Source: CAZSBG01 sp964605145 (GTDB taxonomy: Bacteria; Zhuqueibacterota; Zhuqueibacteria; Thermofontimicrobiales; Thermofontimicrobiaceae). From it: DNA of 64,000 nucleotides. The stretch covers positions 1 through 64,000 of the forward strand of contig CAZSBG010000014.1 in assembly GCA_964605145.1 (NCBI GenBank), in the 5' to 3' direction. Positions 8,601 through 17,735 of this stretch are shown one piece after another (position 1 is the stretch's first letter; the number at the start of each line of letters is the position of its first letter). A model generated the notes under the pieces. It did not search any database. It was not told the origin of the DNA and saw only the letters and a list, made by a program, of their open reading frames with translations. A program made the position numbers and the translations under genes.

Positions 8601-10218
8601 TCCAATTCAGCGTTGAGAATTGATCAGGCGTTGTCGCGCCGTAACCAATCAGTGTGCCCTGGGCAGAAAAAATGGTTTTTCGGTTGTCAGCTTCCATGGC
8701 CACCCACCAGTCAGGCATATTATGGGTATAGAAAGTACGCTCATAATTTGAATAGGTATAATCTGAAGTGCGAATCGGCGCCGCGTCGTCGTTTCCTAAC
8801 ATCGTATCAAGCAAAATTCGCACGCCCACATCGTGGCTTGTGGCATCATTATTTCTGATGACATATTGAATCTGGGCAGTATCTTCGTACTTTGCCTCTG
8901 ACCATTCGCTGACCACCAGGGAAATTTTCTGCTCGATGGAAACATTTTTATATTCCCACGTCCGCTCAATGCTTTTCCCATCTGATTTGATATAGACATT
9001 GCCGGTCATATTCCCGGCACTCGAGCCAAAAATTACATCCTCTCCGTCCATCCGAATAGTGGTAAATGAAGTATATGGAAAAGGATGACCAAACAGAAGC
9101 GGTTTGTCATTGTCGTGGATCGTTTCAGGTAGACCGCCGGTAATCCACAGGGAGAGATTCGTTCCAGGATACCGATCGCTCACGCAAAATTCGAGAAAGT
9201 CATTGCCGACGATCAATCGCCTCACCGGCTGAAGATCAAAATCGATATTTCGGGTCGTATCTCCTGCTGAGACGGATACGGGAATTGCATTGATTCGCTG
9301 CGGAGTATCATTATAATATTCAGTATGATATAGAAGCGGGTCGACACTGTAAACATGAACACGATAATTGCCGGGTCTCAGGCCGGCAGCACTGTAATAT
9401 CCATTTGAATCACTCTTGCTCTCGGAACTCCATTCACCATTCTCCCAATTCGTAACGACAATCCAGGCATTGGCAACCGGCTCATGCCCGGGATTATCCC
9501 CATGAACATAGCCTGAAATCGCTCCACCCTTCCGCAGGTAAAAATCGATATTTTTTACAGTATCACCCTGCGAAACATAAACAGCCTCAGCGCTGTCCTG
9601 TGTGCTGACATTATCGAAATAGGTAAGTATGTACCCCCCGGGGAAAGACGAGGCTTTCAAAATATGAGGTTTGGCTGGCAAAGCAGGACTGACGTAACTT
9701 CCATCAGGATTGCTGTTGATTATTCCCCGGGAATTATAAGTCTCTTCATCGAGGAATGCGATGGAGCTGCTCGATTCAACAGGCACGCCGTATTCATCAA
9801 AAATGGTGCCGCTTATAAATCCACCGTTCCGAAGGTAAAAATTCACCCCTTGCACGTGCTGGCCGTAATTCAATTTAATCAGTGTAGCATCATCCTTGTT
9901 GAGGACATCATCATGATAGACATTTATATATCCAAGTTTATTGAAAATTCTCAAATAATATTGACCCACCGGCAGATTTTGAATATCAAAACTCCCGTCA
10001 CTGGCAGTATACACAATTCGATCGTAATACGAGCCGCTGGAAATAATAGCTCTCACTTCAACCCCGGCCAGCGGCTGGCCGCTTGAATTGAACACTGAAC
10101 CTGATATTCTGCCGGTTCCTGTTTGCTGTGAAAAAGCCGATGCAACGGAAAGAAAAAATAGGGTGTGTATTCCGAGGTAAGTAAGGAGAAATATTTTAAG
10201 TATCCGTTGCCGATTCAT
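5635..10218 (-). CDS. Large secreted multi-Ig protein with T9SS-type (gliding/FlgD-like) C-terminal domain
   Basis: The 1527-residue protein has a signal peptide (about 1-31) and three carboxypeptidase-regulatory-like beta-sandwiches (about 34-330; GRISGSVFNSSGQPLAGVEV, GGFISGTIFDEYG, GGAISGYVHG). A unique beta-rich region (about 335-590) follows, then seven Ig-like repeats of about 105 residues (about 593-1325), each with an SPY/PPY lead-in, DD..GVDSSS and near-terminal DLA. A CARDB-like domain (about 1326-1435; KESNEENNSAEI) precedes the C-terminal sorting-like domain (about 1440-1527) with NPFTPNGDGVND and FTWDGRDRYGNP. The last domain matches T9SS type B/FlgD-like C-termini, so export with the adjacent PorP/SprF-like protein is likely. 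No catalytic domain is visible; an adhesive or structural surface role is inferred. Confidence 0.8.
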   Translation of the reverse strand: MNRQRILKIFLLTYLGIHTLFFLSVASAFSQQTGTGRISGSVFNSSGQPLAGVEVRAIISSGSYYDRIVYTASDGSFDIQNLPVGQYYLRIFNKLGYINVYHDDVLNKDDATLIKLNYGQHVQGVNFYLRNGGFISGTIFDEYGVPVESSSSIAFLDEETYNSRGIINSNPDGSYVSPALPAKPHILKASSFPGGYILTYFDNVSTQDSAEAVYVSQGDTVKNIDFYLRKGGAISGYVHGDNPGHEPVANAWIVVTNWENGEWSSESKSDSNGYYSAAGLRPGNYRVHVYSVDPLLYHTEYYNDTPQRINAIPVSVSAGDTTRNIDFDLQPVRRLIVGNDFLEFCVSDRYPGTNLSLWITGGLPETIHDNDKPLLFGHPFPYTSFTTIRMDGEDVIFGSSAGNMTGNVYIKSDGKSIERTWEYKNVSIEQKISLVVSEWSEAKYEDTAQIQYVIRNNDATSHDVGVRILLDTMLGNDDAAPIRTSDYTYSNYERTFYTHNMPDWWVAMEADNRKTIFSAQGTLIGYGATTPDQFSTLNWSNAFKTKWDYRTSGDVGVIYDSGVGLWWYPETIAPGMTKIVCTYLGLGEMFPDDEPPYTANHFPAKDSINISRDTNIQLDILDDYMGVDSTRIVMSVNDEIVNPVISGNPTRFTVNYPPPQIFRYNDTVRVKIDAADLAIEPNDMETDEYVFFVIRDSLSPYIEDLYPAADFTNIKSDTTLKFSIFDDHSGVDSSSILVKLNGVQVRSIISGDSAGYALTCPFEPPFGEMETVAVYISANDLARPANSLNLEYEFVTERDSLSPFVSFNYPANNGVEIGRDTTIQVHLRDDYSGIDVQSIRMMMDSVVVEPIVEIYDSCHVGLSYAPESGFQFNDHVFVQIEASDRAKQPNSMAPFQFAFGTVTDIEPPFITSRVPAPNDTSVAPSPGISIEIADEKAGVDSSTIALLINDAMVPFQLSGNKFLYQVSYQFEHPLNYMEWMDVAIVAADFSHPANVMDTSRYTFRVTREKDLAPPYVILWQPSPGADDVLPDCLISFHVKDDMSGVDSSSVMLKINNKLTPVRPKISGDLHDYLVQYQPSEPFKYGEEIVVHVDAKDLAIEQPNIMETDSCLFSILPDTTPPAVEWIAPGQPGTHIALNSHFIFDIVDGLTGIDMTSLRFKFQDEEIEPEISGDINKLRINYSPESSLNYNQQINFVVTGHDLASPSNWMKDTLFYFYTLEDHDPPYTTAHIPAKNETNVDFETEIRVNVCDDIAGVDLSTIWMTVEGDTVSPLITGMSQCYQLYYQKELPGFFPGQRVHVTVGCSDLSNPPLKMQPDSYEFSIQDVYPDLYVEAFHSNKNKILVHQPIELNGVFLASVAPTFDSVDVEVRDNNRTVFANTFPPLKVDGQADFTSSVSFETKGTHRLRITLDPEDKIKESNEENNSAEISIQVTEGDLIVRSNPFTPNGDGVNDLVTFNFEKVSILKPSLKLFDVSGRAITTLTEYHGYKFTWDGRDRYGNPAQPGVYLYLLQDSEKVVANGYVVIAR

Positions 10219-11051
10219 GCATGCACCTGCCGTTGCAGTTCAGAGTTGTAAGTATAAATTAAATAATTATATAAACTAAATTACTTGAGTCCTGTTCTAA
10301 GTTGGTCAAAACGCTAAAAAACACAAAATATTACAACGCAATTATCATTCCAAATGAACCTTAATTAATGTATCATTTTTAGCCTGCTCTTCAATAAATC
10401 ATCATCAAAAATGGACAAAAAACTCCAGTCGGAGAGTGTTCAAATCATGTATCATTCGGGATTCAATACAGCTCTATCCAGAAAATTATCGTTTTAATAC
10501 ATTTAATAACAGCATTATACAACAATATAATATATTTATATCACGTAAAACAAAGCTTACATTATCAAGTAAATTTATACTCAATTTTTATATATACATG
10601 TGACATTCACCATAGGTCAGGTATATAATAAAAAACCAGTAAAAAAAAATCAAGTTCTTTTTAGAATCCTCCAAAGATATTCTGATTGTTGTAATTACTG
10701 TTTCGAAATGGAAATTATGCATAACTATTTATATTTAAATTACTATTTAGTATTAATATTTTCATCTAATTAAATTATAAGTTCTTATGATTGGTTTTAC
10801 AATTAATTTGTCCAAGATTTTGAAAAAATTACAATTTAGACTCATTTATTGATTACATTTTAGTAACGAGCTATCGAATTAATATTAATGGACAAATTTA
10901 AACTATACCCTGAACGAATTCTGTCCATAAATCCGAAAAATTTAGTCTCATTTGTAATACATTGTATTTTATAGTTTTAATAAATTTTAAAGGGAAGGTG
11001 TCGAAGTCTCCGAAGAAGGTAGCAGCAAAATAAACATGATCGATAGAAAAA
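10219..11051. other. Long AT-rich intergenic region without a gene
   Basis: This 833-bp gap separates the secretin gene from the multi-Ig protein gene. I find no coding frame with a start and plausible composition on either strand, no tRNA and no clear terminator. A TATAAT on the minus strand at 10266-10271 could be a -10 box for the multi-Ig gene, but the matching -35 is poor. A near-exact 15-base direct repeat (aatttagNctcattt) occurs at 10833-10847 and 10939-10953. A 10-base inverted repeat (aatttgtcca/tggacaaatt) is at 10805-10814 and 10889-10898. Confidence 0.5.
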
Positions 11052-12422
11052 TTATTTGTTTTGTATGGTTTGTATGCTTTTCCGTTCGGTTTTCATAATA
11101 TCGTAATGTTCCTTTGTTAAAATATGTGGTGTGATAAAAACGATCATTTCCCGTTCCGAATGATTATCGGTTCGGTTCTTGAAAAAGAGATTGATCAAAG
11201 GTATTTTTCCCAACAAAGGGGTGCTGGACTCTGCTTTCAGTTTGTCATTTTTTATAAGTCCGCCAATTATGACTGTTTCCCCATTTTTGACTGCAACCCT
11301 TGTTTTTGCTTCCCGCGTACCAATTCTTGGAACCCCCTGGATGGATTTATCCAACACCTCGCTTACCTCTGGTTGCACGTCGATAACAACTAAATTTTCT
11401 TCTTCGATAATTCTGGGCGTAACCCTCAACAGAATGCCCACATCCACAAACTCCACCTCTTGTAATACATTTCCGGCAGAGGTCGCCGTGGATGTTTTGA
11501 CATAAGGCACCCGCTCCCCTACCAGCATTTTTGCTTCTACGCCGTTCATGGCCACAATTCGCGGCTTGGAAAGAAGCTCGGAATAGCTGCTTCCCCGAAG
11601 GGCATGGAGCATCATCTGAATTTGTGGCGCTTTCAAATTACTGTAACTGAACAACAATCCCCCGGTTGATAACAGATCCGGACTGACAGCGGCCATCTCA
11701 TTTGGATTTTTAAAATACTCAATCCCCCACTCTATGCCAAGATTTCTCAGATTTTCCATGGAAATCTCAAAAATATCAGCTTCAATCATCACTGCAGGTT
11801 GAAACCTGTCCAGATTTTCGATGATCTCGTCATACGTCGCCATATTGACTATATTATCAGTTACAACAATTGAATTGGTCATTTCGTTCGCTTTAATTTG
11901 CGCTGTGGAAGTAATCCCGGTTATCATCTCTGAAATTTCAATGGCCTTGACAAATTTCAAGGTATAGACTTTTGACACCTTATCCGTATTTTTCAAAATA
12001 ATGAACAGTTGGTCTTTTTTGTAATAGGAAAAATCTACTGAAGTCAGGATCATTTCCAACGCTTCGTACAAATTTGCATTCTGTAACGAAACAGAGACCT
12101 TGCTCTTATTGTCTTTTGGTATGACCAGATTGGCTTTAAATTCCCGAGCGATTATTTTAAGAACATCGGCTAATCCGGCGCTGTTAAAATTCATTGTTAT
12201 TTTCGTATCGCTGAATGTATCAATAATATTTTCATTTGATTTTTTTTCTATTAATTTTTTGGGATCATAATCGGGGAGATTATAATTATCTGTAAATGAA
12301 TATCTTTTTCGTTCCTGTGGCGCGTGATGACTGCATGCAACCATCGCCAGGATAATCATTATTAATGAAAATACAAATATTTTGCCTCGTGATATTTTAT
12401 AACCTGCAACTGTCTTTTTCAT
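11052..12422 (-). CDS. pilQ: Short secretin (PilQ/GspD family), probable lipoprotein
   Basis: The 456-residue protein has a hydrophobic N-terminus ending in MVACSHH, a likely lipobox with the acylated Cys at about residue 30. Residues about 75-145 form an STN/N0-type domain (ITMNFNSAGLADVLKII to YYKKDQLFII), followed by one secretin N domain (YTLKFVKAIEISEMI) and the secretin core (about 250-445), with VPRIGTREAKT, VIIGGLIK and TPLLGKIPLINLFF. It would form the outer-membrane channel. It is shorter than PilQ or GspD: no AMIN domains and few N domains. It is the last gene of the operon, 2 bp after the PilP-like stop. A DUF-type MshL-like secretin is an alternative name. Confidence 0.9.
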   Translation of the reverse strand: MKKTVAGYKISRGKIFVFSLIMIILAMVACSHHAPQERKRYSFTDNYNLPDYDPKKLIEKKSNENIIDTFSDTKITMNFNSAGLADVLKIIAREFKANLVIPKDNKSKVSVSLQNANLYEALEMILTSVDFSYYKKDQLFIILKNTDKVSKVYTLKFVKAIEISEMITGITSTAQIKANEMTNSIVVTDNIVNMATYDEIIENLDRFQPAVMIEADIFEISMENLRNLGIEWGIEYFKNPNEMAAVSPDLLSTGGLLFSYSNLKAPQIQMMLHALRGSSYSELLSKPRIVAMNGVEAKMLVGERVPYVKTSTATSAGNVLQEVEFVDVGILLRVTPRIIEEENLVVIDVQPEVSEVLDKSIQGVPRIGTREAKTRVAVKNGETVIIGGLIKNDKLKAESSTPLLGKIPLINLFFKNRTDNHSEREMIVFITPHILTKEHYDIMKTERKSIQTIQNK

Positions 12423-12424
12423 AA

Positions 12425-12910
12425 TTAATTTTCGTTCAGATGAAGTGTGTAAAATTTTAGTCGGCTTTTTAAGGTAATTCGATTTTTTTGGATCGATATG
12501 ATGACCAAATTCCTTATTCGATCCCCTTGCTGATATAAGTTTCCATTTACAAGTGCTTTTCGTGTATCTCCTACTTGAATAATACCCGTCAAATTCAGGC
12601 CTTTTGTTTCATTCAGAGGTTTCGGAGAAGGCTTAACCACTCTTTTAACTTTCACTTCCACCCGCCCGGGAAGAAATGGATTTCGCTCCACCTTGCCTTT
12701 CTCCACCTGCCAGTCATACTTTTCCTGCAGACTTGAAAGAATAGGATTTGTTGATGCAGAATCCAATTGAACAAACTGAGATGAATCATTTACACTGGCA
12801 ATTAGCTCGCTGTACTGAGAATATTCCTGATTATTATTCATTTCAAGGCTATCACAGCAAAATAGAACCAAATACAACTCAAGAATTAACAGATATCTTT
12901 TCATGATCAT
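12425..12910 (-). CDS. pilP: PilP-like pilus/secretion inner-membrane lipoprotein
   Basis: The 161-residue protein begins with a hydrophobic segment and LFCC, a possible lipobox near residue 19. A disordered stretch leads to an ERNPFLPGR motif typical of the region before the PilP/GspC HR domain. The C-terminal beta domain (about 100-158; LNLTGIIQVGDTRKALVNG, then YQQGDRI) matches the PilP pattern of a short sandwich that contacts the secretin N0 domain. Its ATG overlaps the PilO-like stop by four bases (ATGA), which implies coupled translation. PilP links the PilNO inner-membrane assembly to the secretin encoded just downstream. Confidence 0.75.
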   Translation of the reverse strand: MIMKRYLLILELYLVLFCCDSLEMNNNQEYSQYSELIASVNDSSQFVQLDSASTNPILSSLQEKYDWQVEKGKVERNPFLPGRVEVKVKRVVKPSPKPLNETKGLNLTGIIQVGDTRKALVNGNLYQQGDRIRNLVIISIQKNRITLKSRLKFYTLHLNEN

Positions 12911-13458
12911 TTAACTTTAAAAATAACTCCTGTAATTTTGGTGTCCAACTTTGTTGAATCATTTTTACTTGTTTTTACATCGATTTCATTGATAAACGAA
13001 ATTGGAAGCGAAGACTCCTGGTATAACAAATATCGGACAATTCCAACGTAATCTTCCTGAAATCCAATTTCAAACGGATATTGCACGATACTGTCTTCCT
13101 GGACCGTTACATTATTCATCTCTAACGATGAATAAAAAAAATTAGTGACCGGAGAGTCCTTTGTGAGCATGGTTAACAATCGTGAACCATCAATTGACAA
13201 TGCTGACTTCGTCGATTCAAGATGTTCAACGCTTTCCATGTACTCCTTTTTCAAGTCGCTGAGAACCATTATCTGATCATAACTATCTCTCAGTTTCATC
13301 TCCAGTTCAGCATCTTTGGCCTTTGCCTGATTATAATTATTGAATGGTGTCAACAGAAAAAATTGAAACACAAACCAGCCAACCAATATACTGCCAAGTG
13401 TCGCCAGAAGTATTTTTTGCTCTTTTGTTGCGTTAAATTTAAAAAATTCTGAAGCCAT
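12907..13458 (-). CDS. pilO: PilO-like pilus assembly protein
   Basis: The 183-residue protein has one N-terminal membrane helix (about residues 15-35; ILLATLGSILVGWFVFQFFLL), a coiled-coil-forming stretch (about 38-75) and a C-terminal ferredoxin-like domain, the layout of PilO/GspM. Its start overlaps the stop of the PilM-PilN gene by one base (TAATG), so translation is coupled. PilO normally pairs with PilN through coiled coils and ferredoxin folds in the periplasm. Gene order (PilM-PilN, PilO, PilP, secretin) supports the call more strongly than sequence alone. Confidence 0.75.
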   Translation of the reverse strand: MASEFFKFNATKEQKILLATLGSILVGWFVFQFFLLTPFNNYNQAKAKDAELEMKLRDSYDQIMVLSDLKKEYMESVEHLESTKSALSIDGSRLLTMLTKDSPVTNFFYSSLEMNNVTVQEDSIVQYPFEIGFQEDYVGIVRYLLYQESSLPISFINEIDVKTSKNDSTKLDTKITGVIFKVK

Positions 13459-16400
13459 TATTTTTTATTTCCTGAAATATCAGCCTTTCCATCCGCATCA
13501 AATTTGGTGATATTGCTCTTGGGGATTTCCTGGTTGATTATTTTGCTGAAATGTATGGGTTCATAACTATCATCTTTTTCGACACGTGAAATAAATTCCT
13601 GAATTCGATATTGCTCTGTAGTTGCCCCCTTTAATGAGAGGTTCAGGAAATACTGGTTCTTGTCAATCTCCTCCTCAGAGTCGGGTGATTCCTCGTCACC
13701 AAAGGACATTTCTTCCTCCTCCTCCTCCGGAATAACGGTTTCATATTTTCCGATAAACTGATCCAACCATATTCCATCCGGAATTTTTTGGCTGAGAATC
13801 TTCATCACCCTGGACCAGCGTGGCTGCTGTAATTTTAACGAACGAATGTTTTGAATTTGTGCGTCGAGTTTTCCTTTCAGTTCCTCATATTCTTTCAATG
13901 ATTCTATTGTCAAGGCCATTTCTGCAGCTATCTTTTTCTTTCCATCCATGTTCTTTTCATATTTCGAGGTTTGGAATTTGAAAAATATCTGCACACCCAG
14001 TGTGAAAAGCACCAACGCTGCTACAGGAATCAACAATTTCGCATAACCAAAACTGATTTTTTCCTTTTTAATCTTGTGTTTTTTCCTTAGATCAATTTTT
14101 GTCAATAGCTGCATGGGAGCAATCTGTGATAATGCCAGACCAGTGGCAACAACCAGCTTCGGAGAAATACGACCTAACATGCTCGATCTATGGTGAATAT
14201 TCGGAACAGTAAGTCTGTTATTTATATCGGCAACATTGACCAGTAGTTTTAAAGTATGGGATAAAAATTTATCAAAACCTTTCAGAAGCGCACCACCGCC
14301 AACCAAATCTACGCGCTCGACTTTTTTATCATTGTTCGAATTATAATATTGAAGCGTTAATTGAATTTCATCGCTTAATTTGCTGTAGAGCGGAAATGCC
14401 ACATTTTGAATATTTCCCTCTGTTCCTTCGGGGAGATTTAAAGAAAATTTTTTCCTGTCGTCCTCAATTGCAACGAACCTTATTTGATGTTTTAAATTCT
14501 CCGCTTCATTTAAATCCACGCCCATATATTCGGCGATTTCGGCTGTGACGCTCTTCTCATAGCTTTCAATATTACGCGCGAATCGTATTTCTCTCTTGTG
14601 GATTATTACTATTTTTACTATATCCGCGCCAAGATCAATGATTGCCCTGACAGTCTCATCCTTATCATCGAAGTATTGAGCCAAGGCAAAAGAATCGATA
14701 CAAACTCTGGAAATTTTAATACTTGCGTTTTTGATCAGCGTTAAAATTTGATCCAGTATGTGATTTTCGATTGCCAGCAGAAGTCCAGTTTTTTGTTTTC
14801 CATTTTTCGATTCCTGAACATGGTAGGGATAGGTAATTATTTTGACCTGATCTTCCGGGAAAAATAATTCCGCCTGAAATTCAAGCGCTGCAGACCTCAT
14901 GAAATTTGCATCGGACATGTTGGGCAGCGTGATATAACGGATGAGCACCGAATTGTCAATCAGCGATGTAACGACAGGTAACTTCTTAAGCTGCTTATAA
15001 CGACTCAAAAAATCCGTCCAGACATGTTTGATATTTTTGATGCGTTCCTCTTCAGACTCATTTATATCCAGATCGTAAATCCGCCAGTGAACAAGTTTCA
15101 GTCCCTGTTCATCTTTTTTCAGAACAACTACTTTTATCGAAGATGAACTGATATCCAGCCCAATGGCTGCATTATCGGATTTCAAATTTTCATCAAAACT
15201 GAATGCACTATCTTCCGCGGTGTCCTTTTCAACTTCTCGATCGAATTGCTCCGCGGCCGTTTCCTCTCCCGCTGAGTCACTCCGCGCATCAGTTTCCGCA
15301 ATTGTGCTTTGATCAACATCAGCGTCTTCTTTGATTTCTTCTGCAACAGCGACACCAACACCAGGTTTCGTGTTTGTATGAACGTCATCCTGTCTGTCCG
15401 TTCCGACCGATAGCGACCGCACATTTTCCTCGCTTGCAGTCTCCGATTCGATTATCGAATACGCATTCTCATTTTCACTCTGATTTTCATTTTCATCTTT
15501 TATCGACTCGGTATCAGTTTTAACATTTTCGGCAATGTCCGCCTGCTCATCCTGAGACTCGCGGGATTGATTCAGCTCTGTTAATTCAGCATCGATTTCG
15601 GATTCTTCCGGCGCGTCCTGTGATGATAATTCAGCGTTTATCTCAACTTCAGATTTCTGAAAATCCGAAGATTGAACGATATCGTCGTTTTCAGCCTTTT
15701 CCGGTGGCGAATCCACTTCAAGCGTCGCGGGCTCTTCTTCAGACTCTGTTCCCTGTTCATTATCAACTTCGGCTTCAATTTTTTCCAACGCTTCTGGCGG
15801 AATCAATTCCTGGCTGACAACTTCATTTTCAATGGCTGTATTGCTCTCGGATTCAACTTCCGCTGAACCCGACTCCTCTTCATCTTTTTCATGTCCATCC
15901 CAGGATTGTTCATCCGTATCAACCTCGGTTTCTGAATCAACGCTATCAGATTCCACGTACGTCTTTTCCTCGCTGTGATTCCCGCCAGGGGCTTCCAATT
16001 CTGCCGCTGTTTCTGTTTCTATTTGTTGTTCGCTATCCCCGGGGATCGCTGGCATCTCATGCTCTGGTTCAGATTCATCCGGGCGCTCTGTGTCTTTCAG
16101 TTCTTCAGTCGAAACAGCATTATCTGATTTTTCGGAAGACTCATCAACATTCTTTTCCACTTCAGCAAGTGTATCTTTATCTTGTTCATTGTCATCATCA
16201 GAAAGCGATTGCTTATCATCGTTTTCTTCTAACTCATCGATGCTTGGCTCATCAGATTCGGCTAATTCAACAGGATCATCAAGTTGATCATCTGCATCAC
16301 TGATAGCATCCTCCTGCTCACTGGCTGGATCCAGGATTTCAAAATCATTCTTTACCTCATCTTCGATTTCTTCAATATCGAACGCTTCATCTACTTCAAT

Positions 16401-17720
16401 ATTTCTGATATTTTCTTTTAGAATTTCTTCGAGACCTTCTTCCGCATCATCTATGAATGAAAATCCATTATCGTCCTCGGAATTTATTTCAAGTTCCTCA
16501 AAAGATTCGTCGGACTGAATTTCACCCTCATTATCATTCAGAAATTCCTGAACCTCCTGAAATAACGCATCACTTTCCGGCGAATTTTCATCCTGCTTCA
16601 TTTCTTCATCGAGTATATTTTCGAACCATCCGGACTCAGAATCTTCATCGTCTTCCTCATGCTCAGTTAAAAGGTCGTCAAAATCATTTTCATCATCTCT
16701 GGTTTCACTCTGTTCCGGTAAATCTGAATCCGTGCTCAATCTTTCATAATTCTCATCCGGCTCTGAAAGATGGTCATCAGGAATTGCTTCATCACTCAGC
16801 ACATGTTCCGCGTGAGAGTCCTTTAAGAATGCCTCTTCTTCGTTGTCCTCTTGAATTTCCCCTGATTCAGAAATCGGCTCATGGCTAATCGAAAGGTTCT
16901 TCAGTGCAGTTAAAAAATATTGATATTCCGCATCAATTTCTTCGTTATCGAACCGTCCGTATTTCAATATATTCTGCAAGGCAATGGTCGTATTGACAGC
17001 CAGTTTCACAATGTACTCATCGCCGCGGGTTATACCAAGCTTTTTAATTTCCTGAATTTGTTCCGTTATTTGAGCCAGATAGGTAGCTGTTTCTTCATCC
17101 TCCTCTTTACCATGCAAAGATTCGGACTTTTTCTCACCACTAATATCTGTTTGATTTGAATTTGAGAGGAGAGCTTCATCACCAGAGTCTTGAGAGTCAA
17201 TCGTACTGTCGGCCTGAATTTGCGACGCTTCATTCTCTGAAATATTTATTTCTATCTCATGGAAAAAATTTTCGCTGAATTTTTCATCTTTCCTGGAAGC
17301 AGTCTCTTGAGAATCATCAAGTAAATCAGTGAGAATAGTATCAAATTCAGGATCGTGAATTTCCTGTTCCGTAAAAATGAACTCAGTTTCCGTGTCGCCG
17401 GGTAAGGCAATAGATTTTAATGCAGTGAGAAAATATCTTATTTCAGCAGAGCATTCCTGACGGACAGTTTCAGAGTATTTAAATATGTTTTGAAGTGTGA
17501 AAGATGTGCGAAAGGCAAGATGTTCAATATGCTGATCTCCCTTAACAGTCCCTAATATTTTTACTCGTCTTATTTTTTCAACGATTTGATTTAGGTAAAC
17601 CTTGCCGGAGTTTTCATCAGAAGATAATCTGAGTAATTCCTGTATCTTGTGAATATAATAGTGAATACCTTCCGAAGCTGTTGCAGTTTTCTCAGCATTT
17701 TTGAAATCAATATTTTGCAT
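13458..17720 (-). CDS. pilM: PilM-PilN fusion with very long acidic N-terminal extension
   Basis: This is a 1420-residue single open frame. Residues about 848-1195 are a PilM/FtsA-like actin fold (AIGLDISSSSIKVVVL; RAIIDLGADIVKIVI; VERVDLVGGGALLKGF). About 1230-1250 is a membrane helix (LLIPVAALVLFTLGVQIFF), followed by a PilN-like coiled coil and periplasmic domain with a Glu run (EEEEEEMS). PilM and PilN are usually separate proteins of about 350 and 190 residues. The first 845 residues are extra: two related helical segments (about 19-105 and 210-280, both with LQNI.KY and YFLTALK) and a long Glu/Asp/Ser-rich, probably disordered region. The N-terminal part would lie in the cytoplasm near the PilB ATPase. 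It overlaps pilO by one base. Confidence 0.9.
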   Translation of the reverse strand: MQNIDFKNAEKTATASEGIHYYIHKIQELLRLSSDENSGKVYLNQIVEKIRRVKILGTVKGDQHIEHLAFRTSFTLQNIFKYSETVRQECSAEIRYFLTALKSIALPGDTETEFIFTEQEIHDPEFDTILTDLLDDSQETASRKDEKFSENFFHEIEINISENEASQIQADSTIDSQDSGDEALLSNSNQTDISGEKKSESLHGKEEDEETATYLAQITEQIQEIKKLGITRGDEYIVKLAVNTTIALQNILKYGRFDNEEIDAEYQYFLTALKNLSISHEPISESGEIQEDNEEEAFLKDSHAEHVLSDEAIPDDHLSEPDENYERLSTDSDLPEQSETRDDENDFDDLLTEHEEDDEDSESGWFENILDEEMKQDENSPESDALFQEVQEFLNDNEGEIQSDESFEELEINSEDDNGFSFIDDAEEGLEEILKENIRNIEVDEAFDIEEIEDEVKNDFEILDPASEQEDAISDADDQLDDPVELAESDEPSIDELEENDDKQSLSDDDNEQDKDTLAEVEKNVDESSEKSDNAVSTEELKDTERPDESEPEHEMPAIPGDSEQQIETETAAELEAPGGNHSEEKTYVESDSVDSETEVDTDEQSWDGHEKDEEESGSAEVESESNTAIENEVVSQELIPPEALEKIEAEVDNEQGTESEEEPATLEVDSPPEKAENDDIVQSSDFQKSEVEINAELSSQDAPEESEIDAELTELNQSRESQDEQADIAENVKTDTESIKDENENQSENENAYSIIESETASEENVRSLSVGTDRQDDVHTNTKPGVGVAVAEEIKEDADVDQSTIAETDARSDSAGEETAAEQFDREVEKDTAEDSAFSFDENLKSDNAAIGLDISSSSIKVVVLKKDEQGLKLVHWRIYDLDINESEEERIKNIKHVWTDFLSRYKQLKKLPVVTSLIDNSVLIRYITLPNMSDANFMRSAALEFQAELFFPEDQVKIITYPYHVQESKNGKQKTGLLLAIENHILDQILTLIKNASIKISRVCIDSFALAQYFDDKDETVRAIIDLGADIVKIVIIHKREIRFARNIESYEKSVTAEIAEYMGVDLNEAENLKHQIRFVAIEDDRKKFSLNLPEGTEGNIQNVAFPLYSKLSDEIQLTLQYYNSNNDKKVERVDLVGGGALLKGFDKFLSHTLKLLVNVADINNRLTVPNIHHRSSMLGRISPKLVVATGLALSQIAPMQLLTKIDLRKKHKIKKEKISFGYAKLLIPVAALVLFTLGVQIFFKFQTSKYEKNMDGKKKIAAEMALTIESLKEYEELKGKLDAQIQNIRSLKLQQPRWSRVMKILSQKIPDGIWLDQFIGKYETVIPEEEEEEMSFGDEESPDSEEEIDKNQYFLNLSLKGATTEQYRIQEFISRVEKDDSYEPIHFSKIINQEIPKSNITKFDADGKADISGNKK

Positions 17721-17735
17721 GCATTTTGTATTCGT

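Noticed and set aside
10219..11051. CRISPR-like array or tRNA in the long gap
   Set aside because: The two 15-base copies are not regularly spaced in an array and no cloverleaf-compatible sequence was seen.
16457..16888. 143-codon plus-strand open frame
   Set aside because: It is antisense to the acidic PilM-PilN extension. The Glu/Asp codon bias there opens the reverse frame; the product is His/Pro-rich with no recognisable domain.
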